A stretch of 64,000 nt of DNA from assembly GCF_900115545.1 (NCBI RefSeq), contig NZ_FOWV01000003.1, forward strand, positions 124,001-188,000, read 5' to 3'. The notes beneath the pieces are model-generated. The model had not been told where the DNA came from and made no database searches. It saw only the letters and a program-made list of their open reading frames with translations. The position numbers and the translations under genes were made by a program. This document shows, one piece after another, positions 29,001-37,191 of this stretch; within the stretch, counting starts at the first letter, position 1, and every line of letters starts with the position of its first letter. This DNA is from Ralstonia sp. NFACC01. GTDB lineage: Bacteria; Pseudomonadota; Gammaproteobacteria; Burkholderiales; Burkholderiaceae.

Positions 29001-29595
29001 TGGCCTGAAAATCGCCAACCAGATCGGCTAGCGCTTCGTACGCGGCGCGCAAGTCAGCGTGATCTTCGGCCAGCAAGCCGCGCCAGAAAGGCGCCCAGGC
29101 TTCACGCCTCAGCCGCCCGGCATCTTCACGCAACGACGCGCCCTGCTGCACGCCAGACGACAGCGGCGCCCCACGCAGCAGCGACCCGAACCAGCCGTGG
29201 AACGTATCAATCGCCATGCGCGATGGTGATTCCAGCACGCGCGCATACAGCCCACGGGCGGTTTCAATCAGTGCGGGCGCATCACGCTCGTCCACCGTGC
29301 GGGCGATCAGCTCGCGCACGACGCCCTCATCATCGGCGCTGGCCAGCTGCGCGAGGATGTCGAGCAGACGCTGGCGCATCTCTTCGGCGGCCTTGCGTGT
29401 AAACGTGATGGCGAGAACGTCCGACGGCGCGGAGCCTGCCAGCAGCAAACGCAACATGCGCGTGACCAGCAGCCACGTCTTGCCGCTGCCCGCGCACGCT
29501 TCCACCACAACGGAGCGCTCCGGGTCGCACGCGGCGCGCGAAAAAGCTTCAGGCGAGACGGGTGCGCCGTCGCGTTCGTAAGCGTGATCGCTCAT
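26074..29595 (-). CDS. UvrD-type helicase-nuclease subunit (AddA-like)
   Basis: Helicase and nuclease subunit of an AddAB-type double-strand-break processing enzyme. The 1173-residue product has Walker A ACAGSGKTWLL (about 34-44), motif Ia ITFTRKAAEEM, motif II LLDEFQDTNPMQW, motif III FLVGDPKQSIYRFRRADARL, UvrD C-terminal motifs (VHASKGLEAPFVAL, LYVAMTRARQAL) and a C-terminal RecB-like nuclease motif DILVVDYKL. The chosen ATG at 29595 overlaps the stop of the upstream nuclease gene by 4 bases. Together they replace RecBCD in many betaproteobacteria. The addA label is inferred from architecture. Confidence 0.9.
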   Translation of the reverse strand: MSDHAYERDGAPVSPEAFSRAACDPERSVVVEACAGSGKTWLLVTRMLRLLLAGSAPSDVLAITFTRKAAEEMRQRLLDILAQLASADDEGVVRELIARTVDERDAPALIETARGLYARVLESPSRMAIDTFHGWFGSLLRGAPLSSGVQQGASLREDAGRLRREAWAPFWRGLLAEDHADLRAAYEALADLVGDFQASRLLDAMFHQRSDWWAYKSQAGGRPLDALDALLGDDATVDPLIEALQDAALLADMLRVSGWLGRGGAAEGKRAVIIESAVTAARGMNVSDEAARAQAFDALFAAFHTQAGKARACKPTKALVKAIGDEHAQTLVTLHTALCETLTTIQARRQEVLVRAVNAALFALGDALIDRYQAYKRQARAMDFADLEWEAARLMQQEDTAAYLQVRLDARYKHLLLDEFQDTNPMQWRILQGWLAGYAGTGTQPSVFLVGDPKQSIYRFRRADARLFDAAREMLVAEFNATVLRTNRTRRNAPAVLEWVNAVFLQARARGDYPIYAEQSTAVDAPIGQALLLPLVPVSEAEQADETAPRDTLTEPREEAGDSQRYAEGRQVAACLHALHANERIREGGVERPVRWSDFQLLVRRKRYLADYERALRDAGVPYLSPRRGGLLATLEALDLCALLDFLMTPQADLSLAHVLRSPIFAATDDHLIALAQFGEGAVALTWWERLTALAGQTDAVDTLRYAHRMLSRWLAVAPTLPVHDLLDHIVYTGELKRRYAERAPAANRDQVLANLDAFLKLALDLDGGRYPSLPKFMAELRAIRQGDEDESPDEGMQGDTEVPDAIDAEVASEGLDAVQILTVHASKGLEAPFVALLDSHHSDARVDTAGILIDWPPGAQAPAHFSAFGKTSERGLAREPLFKQENELAERENWNLLYVAMTRARQALIVSGVANKRDATAAQSVDEGDAPEVDGAASWYTLLAAAGVASPAPVVDGAADAAVSASGQEAVSYHDFRAPLTVTVRVGAAGAVAEGAADIVFDQGAVAQGELLHAVLERLTRRGLPEQAPDAETIARWFSATGVTQADATRTADAVRRMLSAETLAHVFDPVRFDVAHNEIELFGPDGALLRIDRLIERGNDILVVDYKLRLLPVERAAYADQLRGYVAAVTPMYPGRTVRAGVATAQGEWIDLESLPKPVQASHDDSQGALF

Positions 29596-32435
29596 GCCGC
29601 ACCCTCCGGCTCGCGCGGTGCGCCGTCTGTCCAATACCCCTTGCGGCAGAGGCCGCGCGCCGCGCAGTAGCGGCACGCCGATTCATCGCCGAACGCAGGC
29701 AGCGGTGCACCCGCTGCAAGGGCAGTCATGTCCTTTTGCATCTGTTCGATCAGCCAGTCGACAACCTGCGTGAAGTCGGGCAATGCAACGTCGCGCTTGT
29801 CGCCGCGCGCCTCTCCGTCGAGCGAAACCCAGCCGCCCGAATCTGCACGCGCATCGAGCACGCCGTAAAACGGTAGCTGGCAATCCTCAAACGGCGTCTT
29901 GGCACGACGCACCAGCACCATTTGCGATTGTGTCTTGTAGTCGAGCACCGCCACGCCGTGTTCGTCGTGCACGTCGATGCGGTCGATGCGACCGCGCAGG
30001 CGCAGCGGGCGCTCGTCCGGCAACGTGATGGACGTATCGACATCGACCTCGCCCGCCTCAAAGCGCCAGCCGTCGGCCTCACGCGCGGCCTGCCACGCCA
30101 AGTACGACGGCATCACGCCGAGCCAGCGCCGATAGAAGCGCAACGCGTTGCCGTCCTCGGCCAACAGCGGGCCGAACTGTTCGTCGGTGATGGTCTGTAG
30201 CAGCCCCTGACGATCGGCCGGATCGTGCATTGGCGCTTCCAGCAACTGCCGGTGAAAGCGATGCAGAATCGCGTGCAAAATTTCGCCGATGTCGCGTTTC
30301 TCCAGCTCGTCGGAAACCTCTTCCAACTCGCCCAGCCGCAGCATGCGACCGACGAAAAACTGGTACGGGCAGCGGCGCAGACTGTTGTATGCAGCCGCAC
30401 TCAGCGTGGACGGCACCAGCGTCGGCGCGGCGGGCGCCGGCATATCGGTTGGCTGGCTCGTCGTCTGCAAACTGGGCAACGAGACCGACGTATCGATACG
30501 CACGCCGCTCACCGCCAACCGGCGCTGCAAGCGTTCGAGCCAACCGGAAAGGCGATGCGGCTCCCCGCGTCCGCCGTGGCGTTGCCAGGTCAGCACCACC
30601 TCGGGCTGATTGAGCAGCACTTCGGCCAGGTCGCGCGCCTGCTGCGCAAAGCGCTGAGCGCGATCGGGCAAACCGAGCTCACGTCGCACGTCGTTGGAGA
30701 AGAACAGCCATTCCGGCTGCGTCGACGGCAACTGCGCATCGTCGCAACCCACCACCACGACGCCATCAAAGCGCCGCATCCGAGCACCATTCAACGGTAG
30801 GATGACAACACGTCGGTCCGCTGGCGGTGAAGGCTCGCTGAAGACGGCGGACTCAAGCAGCATCGAGAGCAACGCGCGCCACTCCGTGAGCGAGAACCGC
30901 GCACCCGCATCGGTGCTGCCATGTATGGAGATTCGCAGGCGGTCAATCCAATCCAGCAATTGGCGCCCTGCGTCGTCGTTCTGCAAACCGGTGCGCATAT
31001 GCAGACGATCGAGCGTGCCTGCCAACAGCGTTATCCACGCGTCGAGCGTGGCGCTGCCGGCACGGCGCCACAGCGCCGCTTCGTCGGCCAGCACGCCCAG
31101 GCGATCGGCCAGGCGGCTGACCTTTGCTACGCCCTCGGCATCTTCGGCCGGACGACCGGCCACCAGCCGGCGCAGCCGTCCCCAGCCACCCGAAACGTTA
31201 TGCCGGCGCACCCGGCGCTCCAATTCTGCAACCCATGCGGGCGTGGCGGTGCCGGCGTCGGCATCGCGCAAACAGAACGGGCTTTTGATGAGATCGAGCA
31301 GCGCCGCGGTATCGCCGTCGCCCTGCACCACGTCGACCCAGCGCATAAGCGCCGCAGCAGCGCGCGTCGTGGAGAGCTTCCAGCCAGTCTCATCGCGCAC
31401 CGGCACGTTCACACGCGCCAGCAACGCGCGAACACGCCGCGCAACGATGCGATCCTGCGCCACCAACGCCAACGAGCGGCGTCCGGCGTTCAACCAATCG
31501 ACCAGCGTATGCGCGGCAAAGGCGGCCTCGTCCTCAAAACGGGCAGCGCCTGCAATGCGCAGGATTGGCGCCGGAATCTGCACATCGGCAACATCTTCAG
31601 GCGCCTGGACGGGCGTGGCGCATTCGGGCCAGGCGTGCAGCAGCAGATCGCGGAAATCCGCGTGTGTGGAAGGCGCCGCAGACGCGGCGGTTTCAGGCGC
31701 GTTCCAGTCATAGCCGATGCTGAGCACCGGCACGCGTTCGGCGGCGCGCTGCAGGAAATCCAGATCGACCGCCTCGGGATCGGTCGGGCTCATCCACACG
31801 ATCGGCCCGCGTAGTTCGTCCAGCAAGCGGCGCATGGCACGCAACCGCATTGGAATCGGGTCCGCCGCGCCCGAAAGCAACCGCCAGAACGTCAGCACGA
31901 TGCGCGATTCGGTACCGAGAAAGCGTTCGGACAACTGTGCGTAGGTGCGCTCCAACGCCTCAGCCAGCGCCGACTCCAATTCGTCGGGGCGCCCATCTGC
32001 CCCGCTGTGTGCTGCGTCCAGCGTCAGCCAACGTTGCGACAGCTCATCCGACACCGTCACGAGTACCTGCGCCACGCCCCAAAGGGCTGCATCGTCCTGC
32101 GCGCCAAGCGCTTCACGCAGCCATGCCTGCGTCTTGAGGGCCTGCTGCACCGCGAGCAGTCGAGACAGCGGCGTGCGCGCGGCGGGCGAATCCGCTTCCG
32201 GCGGCAAATCAAGCAGCCAATGCCCCAGCGTCAGAATGCGCGGTAGCAAACGCGGCGCGCCGGCCGCTTGCGCGCTGGCATGCAGAGCACTGCGCACACC
32301 CGGAATCTGCGCGGCTGTCGGCACAACAATCGTGGCCGTGCCCGAGGATTGTGCATGCGCATCCAGAAAGCGCCATGCAGCGTCGGCGGCACGGGAAAGG
32401 AATGCTGGGCCAGGCGCGAAGGCGAGCGTCTGCAT
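29592..32435 (-). CDS. PD-(D/E)XK nuclease subunit (AddB-like)
   Basis: Partner nuclease of the helicase subunit. The 947-residue product has an N-terminal inactivated helicase-like region, a C-terminal PD-(D/E)XK nuclease core (RIDRIDVHDEHGVAVLDYKT) and cysteines positioned for a 4Fe-4S staple: LRRCPYQFF upstream of the nuclease and CRYCAARGLC near the C-terminus, as in AddB/RecB-type nucleases. The downstream helicase gene overlaps by 4 bases (ATGA), so the two are co-translated. Divergent from trxA, 218 bases away. Confidence 0.87.
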   Translation of the reverse strand: MQTLAFAPGPAFLSRAADAAWRFLDAHAQSSGTATIVVPTAAQIPGVRSALHASAQAAGAPRLLPRILTLGHWLLDLPPEADSPAARTPLSRLLAVQQALKTQAWLREALGAQDDAALWGVAQVLVTVSDELSQRWLTLDAAHSGADGRPDELESALAEALERTYAQLSERFLGTESRIVLTFWRLLSGAADPIPMRLRAMRRLLDELRGPIVWMSPTDPEAVDLDFLQRAAERVPVLSIGYDWNAPETAASAAPSTHADFRDLLLHAWPECATPVQAPEDVADVQIPAPILRIAGAARFEDEAAFAAHTLVDWLNAGRRSLALVAQDRIVARRVRALLARVNVPVRDETGWKLSTTRAAAALMRWVDVVQGDGDTAALLDLIKSPFCLRDADAGTATPAWVAELERRVRRHNVSGGWGRLRRLVAGRPAEDAEGVAKVSRLADRLGVLADEAALWRRAGSATLDAWITLLAGTLDRLHMRTGLQNDDAGRQLLDWIDRLRISIHGSTDAGARFSLTEWRALLSMLLESAVFSEPSPPADRRVVILPLNGARMRRFDGVVVVGCDDAQLPSTQPEWLFFSNDVRRELGLPDRAQRFAQQARDLAEVLLNQPEVVLTWQRHGGRGEPHRLSGWLERLQRRLAVSGVRIDTSVSLPSLQTTSQPTDMPAPAAPTLVPSTLSAAAYNSLRRCPYQFFVGRMLRLGELEEVSDELEKRDIGEILHAILHRFHRQLLEAPMHDPADRQGLLQTITDEQFGPLLAEDGNALRFYRRWLGVMPSYLAWQAAREADGWRFEAGEVDVDTSITLPDERPLRLRGRIDRIDVHDEHGVAVLDYKTQSQMVLVRRAKTPFEDCQLPFYGVLDARADSGGWVSLDGEARGDKRDVALPDFTQVVDWLIEQMQKDMTALAAGAPLPAFGDESACRYCAARGLCRKGYWTDGAPREPEGAA

Positions 32436-32653
32436 GCGAGGGAATATGGCGATATACCGGAAAGCGAAGACCCTGCGGCTATCGGCGTGATAGGCAGAAT
32501 CAACGGCTGAATCGATTGAAAATGGGGGCGTCGGTACTATATCAGCAGCACCCGCGCCGACAGTGGTCCCAATACACGCCGGTTCGTGTAATCGTGTAAT
32601 GTATGGGTTCGGCGCACGTCGCCAGCTTTTACGAAATAACAGAGGTTCCCGCC

Positions 32654-32980
32654 ATGAGCGAACAGATCAAGTATGTGAGCGACGCGTCCTTCGAGGCAGA
32701 CGTGCTCAAGTCCGACAAACCCGTGCTGGTCGATTTCTGGGCCGAATGGTGCGGCCCCTGCAAAATGATCGCCCCGATCCTGGACGAAGTTTCCAAGGAC
32801 TACGGCGAAAAGGTGCAGATCGCCAAGATCAACGTCGATGAGAACCAGGGCGTGCCGGCCAAGTTTGGCATTCGCGGCATCCCGACGCTGATTCTGTTCA
32901 AGAATGGCGCTGTGGCCGCCCAGAAAGTGGGCGCACTGTCCAAGTCGCAACTGACCGCATTCCTGGACAGCCACCTGTAA
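32654..32980 (+). CDS. trxA: Thioredoxin 1
   Basis: Cytoplasmic protein-disulfide reductase. The 108-residue product has the active site [15 protein letters not shown] (C33 and C36) and the cis-Pro loop [14 protein letters not shown], at the usual family length. The ATG at 32654 follows AGAGGTTCCCGCC; an in-frame ATG 17 codons upstream adds residues without homology. It precedes rho by 188 bases, the same neighbour order as in many proteobacteria. Confidence 0.97.
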   Translation: MSEQIKYVSDASFEADVLKSDKPVLVDFWAEWCGPCKMIAPILDEVSKDYGEKVQIAKINVDENQGVPAKFGIRGIPTLILFKNGAVAAQKVGALSKSQLTAFLDSHL

Positions 32981-33025
32981 GCCATTTTCGGCTGAGGGCG
33001 ACCCTTCGCGTTGCCCCCCACACAC

Positions 33026-33057
33026 GCTGGCGCACTTCCGCCTGGAAGCTCGCCAGC
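33026..33057. other. Structured hairpin between trxA and rho
   Basis: GCTGGCG (33026-33032) pairs with CGCCAGC (33051-33057), and inside it CTTCC (33035-33039) pairs with GGAAG (33044-33048) around a GCCT loop, with 2+2 internal loops. No T-run follows, so it is not a classic terminator; it abuts the rho -10 element and could protect the trxA mRNA 3' end. Confidence 0.5.
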
Positions 33058-33061
33058 GTTG

Positions 33062-33070
33062 TGCTAAGAT
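33062..33070 (+). promoter_or_regulatory. Candidate extended -10 promoter of rho
   Basis: TGCTAAGAT fits an extended -10 (TGn plus TAAGAT). It would start the transcript near 33077 and give a leader of about 90 bases; no good -35 is present. Confidence 0.45.
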
Positions 33071-33076
33071 GGCAGC

Positions 33077-33168
33077 CAATCTGTTTCCCCGAGCGTTCGC
33101 TCGACCGTTCCCCCCTCCCCCGTCTCTCGTTTCGCCGCCCGTTCGGGCCCTTCCCTCATCTTTCGTCT
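33077..33168 (+). promoter_or_regulatory. Pyrimidine-rich rho leader, possible rut-type autoregulatory site
   Basis: The ~90 bases before the rho ATG are mostly C and T with very few A or G, including runs of C at about 33111-33122, and two small hairpins with UUC-containing loops. C-rich, G-poor RNA is what Rho binds, and rho is known in E. coli to attenuate its own leader. The site here is an inference from composition. Confidence 0.4.
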
Positions 33169-34431
33169 ATGCATCTGACAGAACTGAAATCCTTGCACGT
33201 GTCCCAATTGCTGGAAATGGCGGGGCAGCTGGAGATCGATAACGCGCAGCGCATGCGCAAACAGGAATTGATGTTTGCCATCCTGAAAAAGAAGGCGAAA
33301 CAGGGAGAAACGATTTTCGGTGACGGCACGCTTGAAGTGCTGCCTGATGGCTTCGGTTTTCTGCGCTCACCGGAAACTTCGTATCTGGCCAGCACCGACG
33401 ACATCTATATCAGCCCGTCGCAGATCCGCCGTTTCAATCTGCACACCGGCGACACGATCGAAGGTGAAGTCCGCACGCCCAAGGATGGCGAGCGCTACTT
33501 CGCGCTGGTGAAGGTCGACAAGGTCAACACGCAGCCTCCTGAAGCGGTCAAGAACCGCATCATGTTCGAGAACCTGACGCCGCTGCACCCGAACAAGCCG
33601 CTCACGCTCGAACGCGACATCAAAGCCGAAGAGAACATCACCGGCCGCATCATCGACATGATTGCCCCGATCGGCCGCGGCCAGCGCGCCTTGCTGGTGG
33701 CAAGCCCGAAGTCGGGCAAGACCGTGATGCTGCAGCACATTGCGCACGCCATCGCGACCAACCACCCGGAAGCCGAGCTGTTCGTGCTCCTGATCGACGA
33801 GCGTCCGGAAGAAGTGACCGAAATGCAGCGCACCGTGCGCGGCGAAGTGGTGGCATCGACGTTCGATGAGCCTGCCGTGCGTCACGTGCAAGTGGCTGAA
33901 ATGGTCATCGAAAAGGCCAAACGCCTGGTCGAACTGAAGAAGGACGTGGTGATCGTGCTGGATTCGATCACGCGTCTGGCCCGCGCCTACAACACCGTGG
34001 TGCCGACCTCTGGCAAGGTGCTGACCGGCGGTGTCGACGCCAACGCGCTGCAGCGTCCGAAGCGCTTCTTCGGTGCGGCACGTAACCTGGAGGAAGGTGG
34101 TTCGCTCACCATCATCGGCACGGCGCTGATCGAAACGGGCAGCCGCATGGACGACGTGATCTACGAAGAATTCAAGGGCACCGGCAACATGGAAGTGCAC
34201 CTGGAACGCCGCCTGGCAGAGAAGCGCGTCTACCCCGCCATCAACCTGAACAAGTCAGGCACGCGCCGCGAAGAATTGCTGATCAAGCCGGACATCCTGC
34301 AGAAGGTGTGGATCCTGCGTAAGTTCATCCATGACATGGATGAAGTCGAGGCGATGGAATTCCTGCTCGACAAACTCAAGACGACCAAGAACAACGCCGA
34401 GTTCTTCGACATGATGCGACGCGGCGGCTAA
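33169..34431 (+). CDS. rho: Transcription termination factor Rho
   Basis: Hexameric RNA helicase that ends transcription. The 420-residue product has the Rho N-terminal helical domain ([19 protein letters not shown]), the cold-shock-like RNA-binding domain ([31 protein letters not shown]), Walker A ASPKSGKT (178-185), Walker [17 protein letters not shown], and the C-terminal [14 protein letters not shown]. The ATG at 33169 starts exactly at the family N-terminus; the open frame to 33061 covers the leader. It ends at a strong terminator. Confidence 0.97.
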   Translation: MHLTELKSLHVSQLLEMAGQLEIDNAQRMRKQELMFAILKKKAKQGETIFGDGTLEVLPDGFGFLRSPETSYLASTDDIYISPSQIRRFNLHTGDTIEGEVRTPKDGERYFALVKVDKVNTQPPEAVKNRIMFENLTPLHPNKPLTLERDIKAEENITGRIIDMIAPIGRGQRALLVASPKSGKTVMLQHIAHAIATNHPEAELFVLLIDERPEEVTEMQRTVRGEVVASTFDEPAVRHVQVAEMVIEKAKRLVELKKDVVIVLDSITRLARAYNTVVPTSGKVLTGGVDANALQRPKRFFGAARNLEEGGSLTIIGTALIETGSRMDDVIYEEFKGTGNMEVHLERRLAEKRVYPAINLNKSGTRREELLIKPDILQKVWILRKFIHDMDEVEAMEFLLDKLKTTKNNAEFFDMMRRGG

Positions 34432-34449
34432 GTCTCCTGCCTGCATAGC

Positions 34450-34482
34450 GAAAAGCGCACCCATTGTGGTGCGCTTTTTTAT
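34450..34482 (+). terminator. Rho-independent terminator after rho
   Basis: AAAAGCGCACC (34451-34461) pairs with GGTGCGCTTTT (34468-34478), loop CATTGT, followed by a T-run; typical intrinsic terminator 20 bases after the rho stop. Confidence 0.85.
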
Positions 34483-34698
34483 TGCTGCGTCAACTGTCTG
34501 TTTTTCCAGCGGATTTTCTCGTCAAAGTTGTGAAATTCGCTAGTTCATTTGCATTACAGGTCGGGCGCGCAAGCGTTTGCAACCATCGTCCTTAAACGTC
34601 ATCGCAAAACAGAAACCCGGCAACCATACTGCAAGCCTGCCCGGGCTGAGCCGCCTCGGCAAAGAAGGAACCACACCAAAAATCGAACGGGGGAAACC

Positions 34699-36072
34699 AT
34701 GCGCGAAGAGTCGCTGGAATGTACTGCTGCGTGCCGAACCGTCGTAGTGGCGTCGCGCGCGGGAATGGGGGAGATCGACGAGACGATTCTAGGGGCAGAC
34801 TGGCACGTGCGGCGCGTAACGTCGATGCGTGAACTGGGCTGCGCCATTCGCGACAGCGCTCCCAAGGCAGGATTGGTCGATTTCGGCAGCGCGTTCTCGG
34901 CTGCGGAACTGGATTTACTCGAACGCTGCATGCAGGTCTCGCATGTTGGCTGGGTGGCAGCGCTGCCACCGGCCATGTTGAACCAGGAGCGCGTACGCCA
35001 GCTGGTGCGCGATTACTGCGTGGACTACGTCCAGATGCCGCTTCGTACGGATGAGGCTGCGTATTCGCTGCGTCACGCCTGGGGCATGGCCTCGCTCGCC
35101 CAGGAGGCCACGCCGGCACCGAAGGCCAATCATGCGCGCATGCTGGGCGAGTGCCCCGCCATGCACGGACTGTTCCGCGCCATTCGCAAGGTCGCGCAGA
35201 ACAGTGCGCCGGCCTTTATCGCAGGGGAGTCCGGCACCGGCAAAGAACTGACTGCGCAGGCCATTCACGAAGCCTCCTCGCGCGCGGGCGGGCCGTTCAT
35301 CGCCATCAACTGCGGTGCGATTCCGCCGCACCTGATCCAGTCGGAATTGTTCGGCTACGAGAAAGGCGCATTTACCGGCGCGCATCAACGTCATATCGGC
35401 TGGGTTGAGCATGCCAATGGCGGCACGCTGTTCCTCGATGAAATCGGCGACCTGCCGCTCGAGAGCCAAGTCAGCCTGCTGCGTTTCCTGCAGCAAGGCA
35501 CGATCACGCGGCTGGGCGGGCACCAGGCGATTCCGCTGGACCTCCGCATCATCTCGGCAACGCACGTGGATCTGGAAGCAGCCCAACATCACGGCGGATT
35601 CCGCACCGACCTGTTCCATCGACTGTGCGTGCTGACTTTGTCAGTGCCACCACTGCGCGAGCGCGGCAGCGACATCGTGTTGCTGGCCGAACACATCCTC
35701 GCCCAGCACGCCAGCGAAGCCTCGCATCGCATCCGCGGGTTCACGCCCTGCGCGTTGCACGCGATGATGCATTACCCGTGGCCGGGCAACGTACGCGAAC
35801 TCATCAACCGCGTGCGCCGCGCACTGGTGATGACCGACAACCGCAAGATTTCCGCTGCCGATCTGCACCTCGAAGGCTATGCATCCGTGTCGGGCCAGAC
35901 GCTCGAAGAAGCGCGCGAAGGCGCCGAGTCGGATGCTATCCGCACGGCTATCGCCCGCAACGGCTTCCATATGGGCATGACGGCACGCGAACTGGCGGTG
36001 TCGCGCGTCACGCTGTATCGATTGATGCAGAAGCACGGCATTCGGGCGGAGCATCCGCTGCATCCGGCCTAG
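34699..36072 (+). CDS. Sigma-54 interacting transcriptional activator, VpsR-like
   Basis: Bacterial enhancer-binding protein. The 457-residue product has an atypical receiver-like N-terminal domain (residues ~12-130), a AAA+ domain with Walker A GESGTGKE (177-184), the sigma-54 contact loop GAFTGA (223-228), Walker B GGTLFLDEIGDLP and ATHVDLEAAQ, and a C-terminal Fis-type HTH (GMTARELAVSRVTLYRLMQK). The N-domain lacks the usual acidic pair (it reads TVVVASRAG) but has an Asp at 61 in GLVDFGS, as in VpsR-type regulators of exopolysaccharide and biofilm genes, some of which bind c-di-GMP. A GGGGG tract precedes the ATG. Target genes are unknown. Confidence 0.88.
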   Translation: MREESLECTAACRTVVVASRAGMGEIDETILGADWHVRRVTSMRELGCAIRDSAPKAGLVDFGSAFSAAELDLLERCMQVSHVGWVAALPPAMLNQERVRQLVRDYCVDYVQMPLRTDEAAYSLRHAWGMASLAQEATPAPKANHARMLGECPAMHGLFRAIRKVAQNSAPAFIAGESGTGKELTAQAIHEASSRAGGPFIAINCGAIPPHLIQSELFGYEKGAFTGAHQRHIGWVEHANGGTLFLDEIGDLPLESQVSLLRFLQQGTITRLGGHQAIPLDLRIISATHVDLEAAQHHGGFRTDLFHRLCVLTLSVPPLRERGSDIVLLAEHILAQHASEASHRIRGFTPCALHAMMHYPWPGNVRELINRVRRALVMTDNRKISAADLHLEGYASVSGQTLEEAREGAESDAIRTAIARNGFHMGMTARELAVSRVTLYRLMQKHGIRAEHPLHPA

Positions 36073-36236
36073 CGTGGCAGCTGCGCCCCCAGATGTGTTT
36101 TGGGAAAAGGGAGGAACGGCTCGACAGGGCCTGCCTCCCACATTCCTCATCTGATCCCTCCAATACTTGGTTCAATGCGCTGAATTTTGCTGCTGGCCGC
36201 CCGAATGGGCCGGCGGCGCCAGTGCTGCAAACGCGG

Positions 36237-36815
36237 TCAGGTTGGTTTGCATCGGGATCCCGTTCGAGGATGGCCATTGAGAAAAGAGTGCCCGCCGGGG
36301 GACGGAGCACGAAACCGTTGAACAGCCGTTACGCCGATGTGTCCGGCGCACGTTGCGAAAGCGCCACATTTTGGTGCGCTCGGGGTCGGGCAACGAGCGA
36401 CGACCTCTGCCAAGAGACTGTCGCGGCGCCGGTAACGCGGCGCCATAGCTGGCGTAACCGGAGGCACACCCCACTTCCAGGGGGGTTGCACAAGCCCCGT
36501 CGCCGTTGGATTGTTAAGCCACGCATACGACGTACTCAGTTCGCCGTCCGAGAGCGCGGACACGATAGAACCGGTGGATGGATCGAATGCGCGGGTGGGA
36601 ACAAGACCGAATGCGAGTCGCGCCGGCAACGTATCGGCGAGAACGCTTCGAAGGGCGATCAGCAGTGTGATTGCACGCTGCACGACGAAATCGCCGTCTA
36701 CTGCGAGCGCAGGCGCCATGGCGGTCATGGCCGTGCGGCTTGCGACCACTCCGGTCTTCTCGACCGTCCACCCGAACGGCAAACGTCGAGCACAGCGCTG
36801 CGCGATTGTCGGCAT
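36237..36815 (-). CDS. Hypothetical protein, weakly supported
   Basis: I do not recognise this 192-residue product. The main support is a very good Shine-Dalgarno (GGGGAGGAG, 6 bases before the ATG at 36815) and a possible TATACC -10 at about 36835-36840. The N-terminal half contains hydrophobic stretches (AMTAMAPALAV, AITLLIALRSVLAD) and DGELSTSYAWLNNP; the C-terminal part (after about residue 120) is Arg/Pro/Cys-rich and looks less protein-like, so a frameshift or a shorter real gene is possible. Third-codon-position GC is lower than in neighbours. It lies alone between two regulators. Confidence 0.3.
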   Translation of the reverse strand: MPTIAQRCARRLPFGWTVEKTGVVASRTAMTAMAPALAVDGDFVVQRAITLLIALRSVLADTLPARLAFGLVPTRAFDPSTGSIVSALSDGELSTSYAWLNNPTATGLVQPPWKWGVPPVTPAMAPRYRRRDSLLAEVVARCPTPSAPKCGAFATCAGHIGVTAVQRFRAPSPGGHSFLNGHPRTGSRCKPT

Positions 36816-37191
36816 GGCTCGCTCCTCCCCAACGGGTATAGAGCGACATCCATGCCATGACGGCTAACACCTTGTTTTAACGGGATATTTTCCACACGGA
36901 GAGCTGTCCAACCCGGCATGGCATGCGATTTTTGTGTCGCGACTGAAACAGCTGTCGCCATAAAAACCGCCGTTATCGGGTGCTGGCTTTCCGTTGGTTG
37001 AAGTGCGCGCCTTGGCGAACGCTGGGCTACAGTAGCCAAGAGGCAGCAACGAGGGTCCCGGGGCATGGCCGCGGCGGCTGTCATTTTTGACTTCCGCCAC
37101 TAAAATGATTCGGAACGGGGGTCTGCTCCGGCCTGTATCTCGCCTGGGCGACAAGGATGTTCGCAAGATCGGTAACAGGTCGAGAACAACG
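36816..37191. other. Intergenic region before the LuxR-type regulator
   Basis: About 375 bases, lighter in GC than the surroundings, with no supported gene. It holds a candidate promoter for the downstream regulator (37078-37106) and, on the other strand, the upstream region of the doubtful ORF at 36815. No RNA family was recognised. Confidence 0.5.
37078..37106 (+). promoter_or_regulatory. Candidate sigma-70 promoter of the LuxR-type regulator
   Basis: CTGTCA (37078-37083), 17-base spacer, TAAAAT (37101-37106), about 86 bases before the start codon at 37192. Confidence 0.45.

Noticed and set aside
36511-36867. Plus-strand frame in the 36 kb gap
   Set aside because: Overlaps the minus-strand ORF that has a far better ribosome binding site; low-complexity Ser/Arg/Ala-rich product.
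34432-37191. Sigma-54 promoters near the VpsR-like activator
   Set aside because: No GG-N10-GC pair of good quality was seen upstream of this activator or of the LuxR-type regulator.
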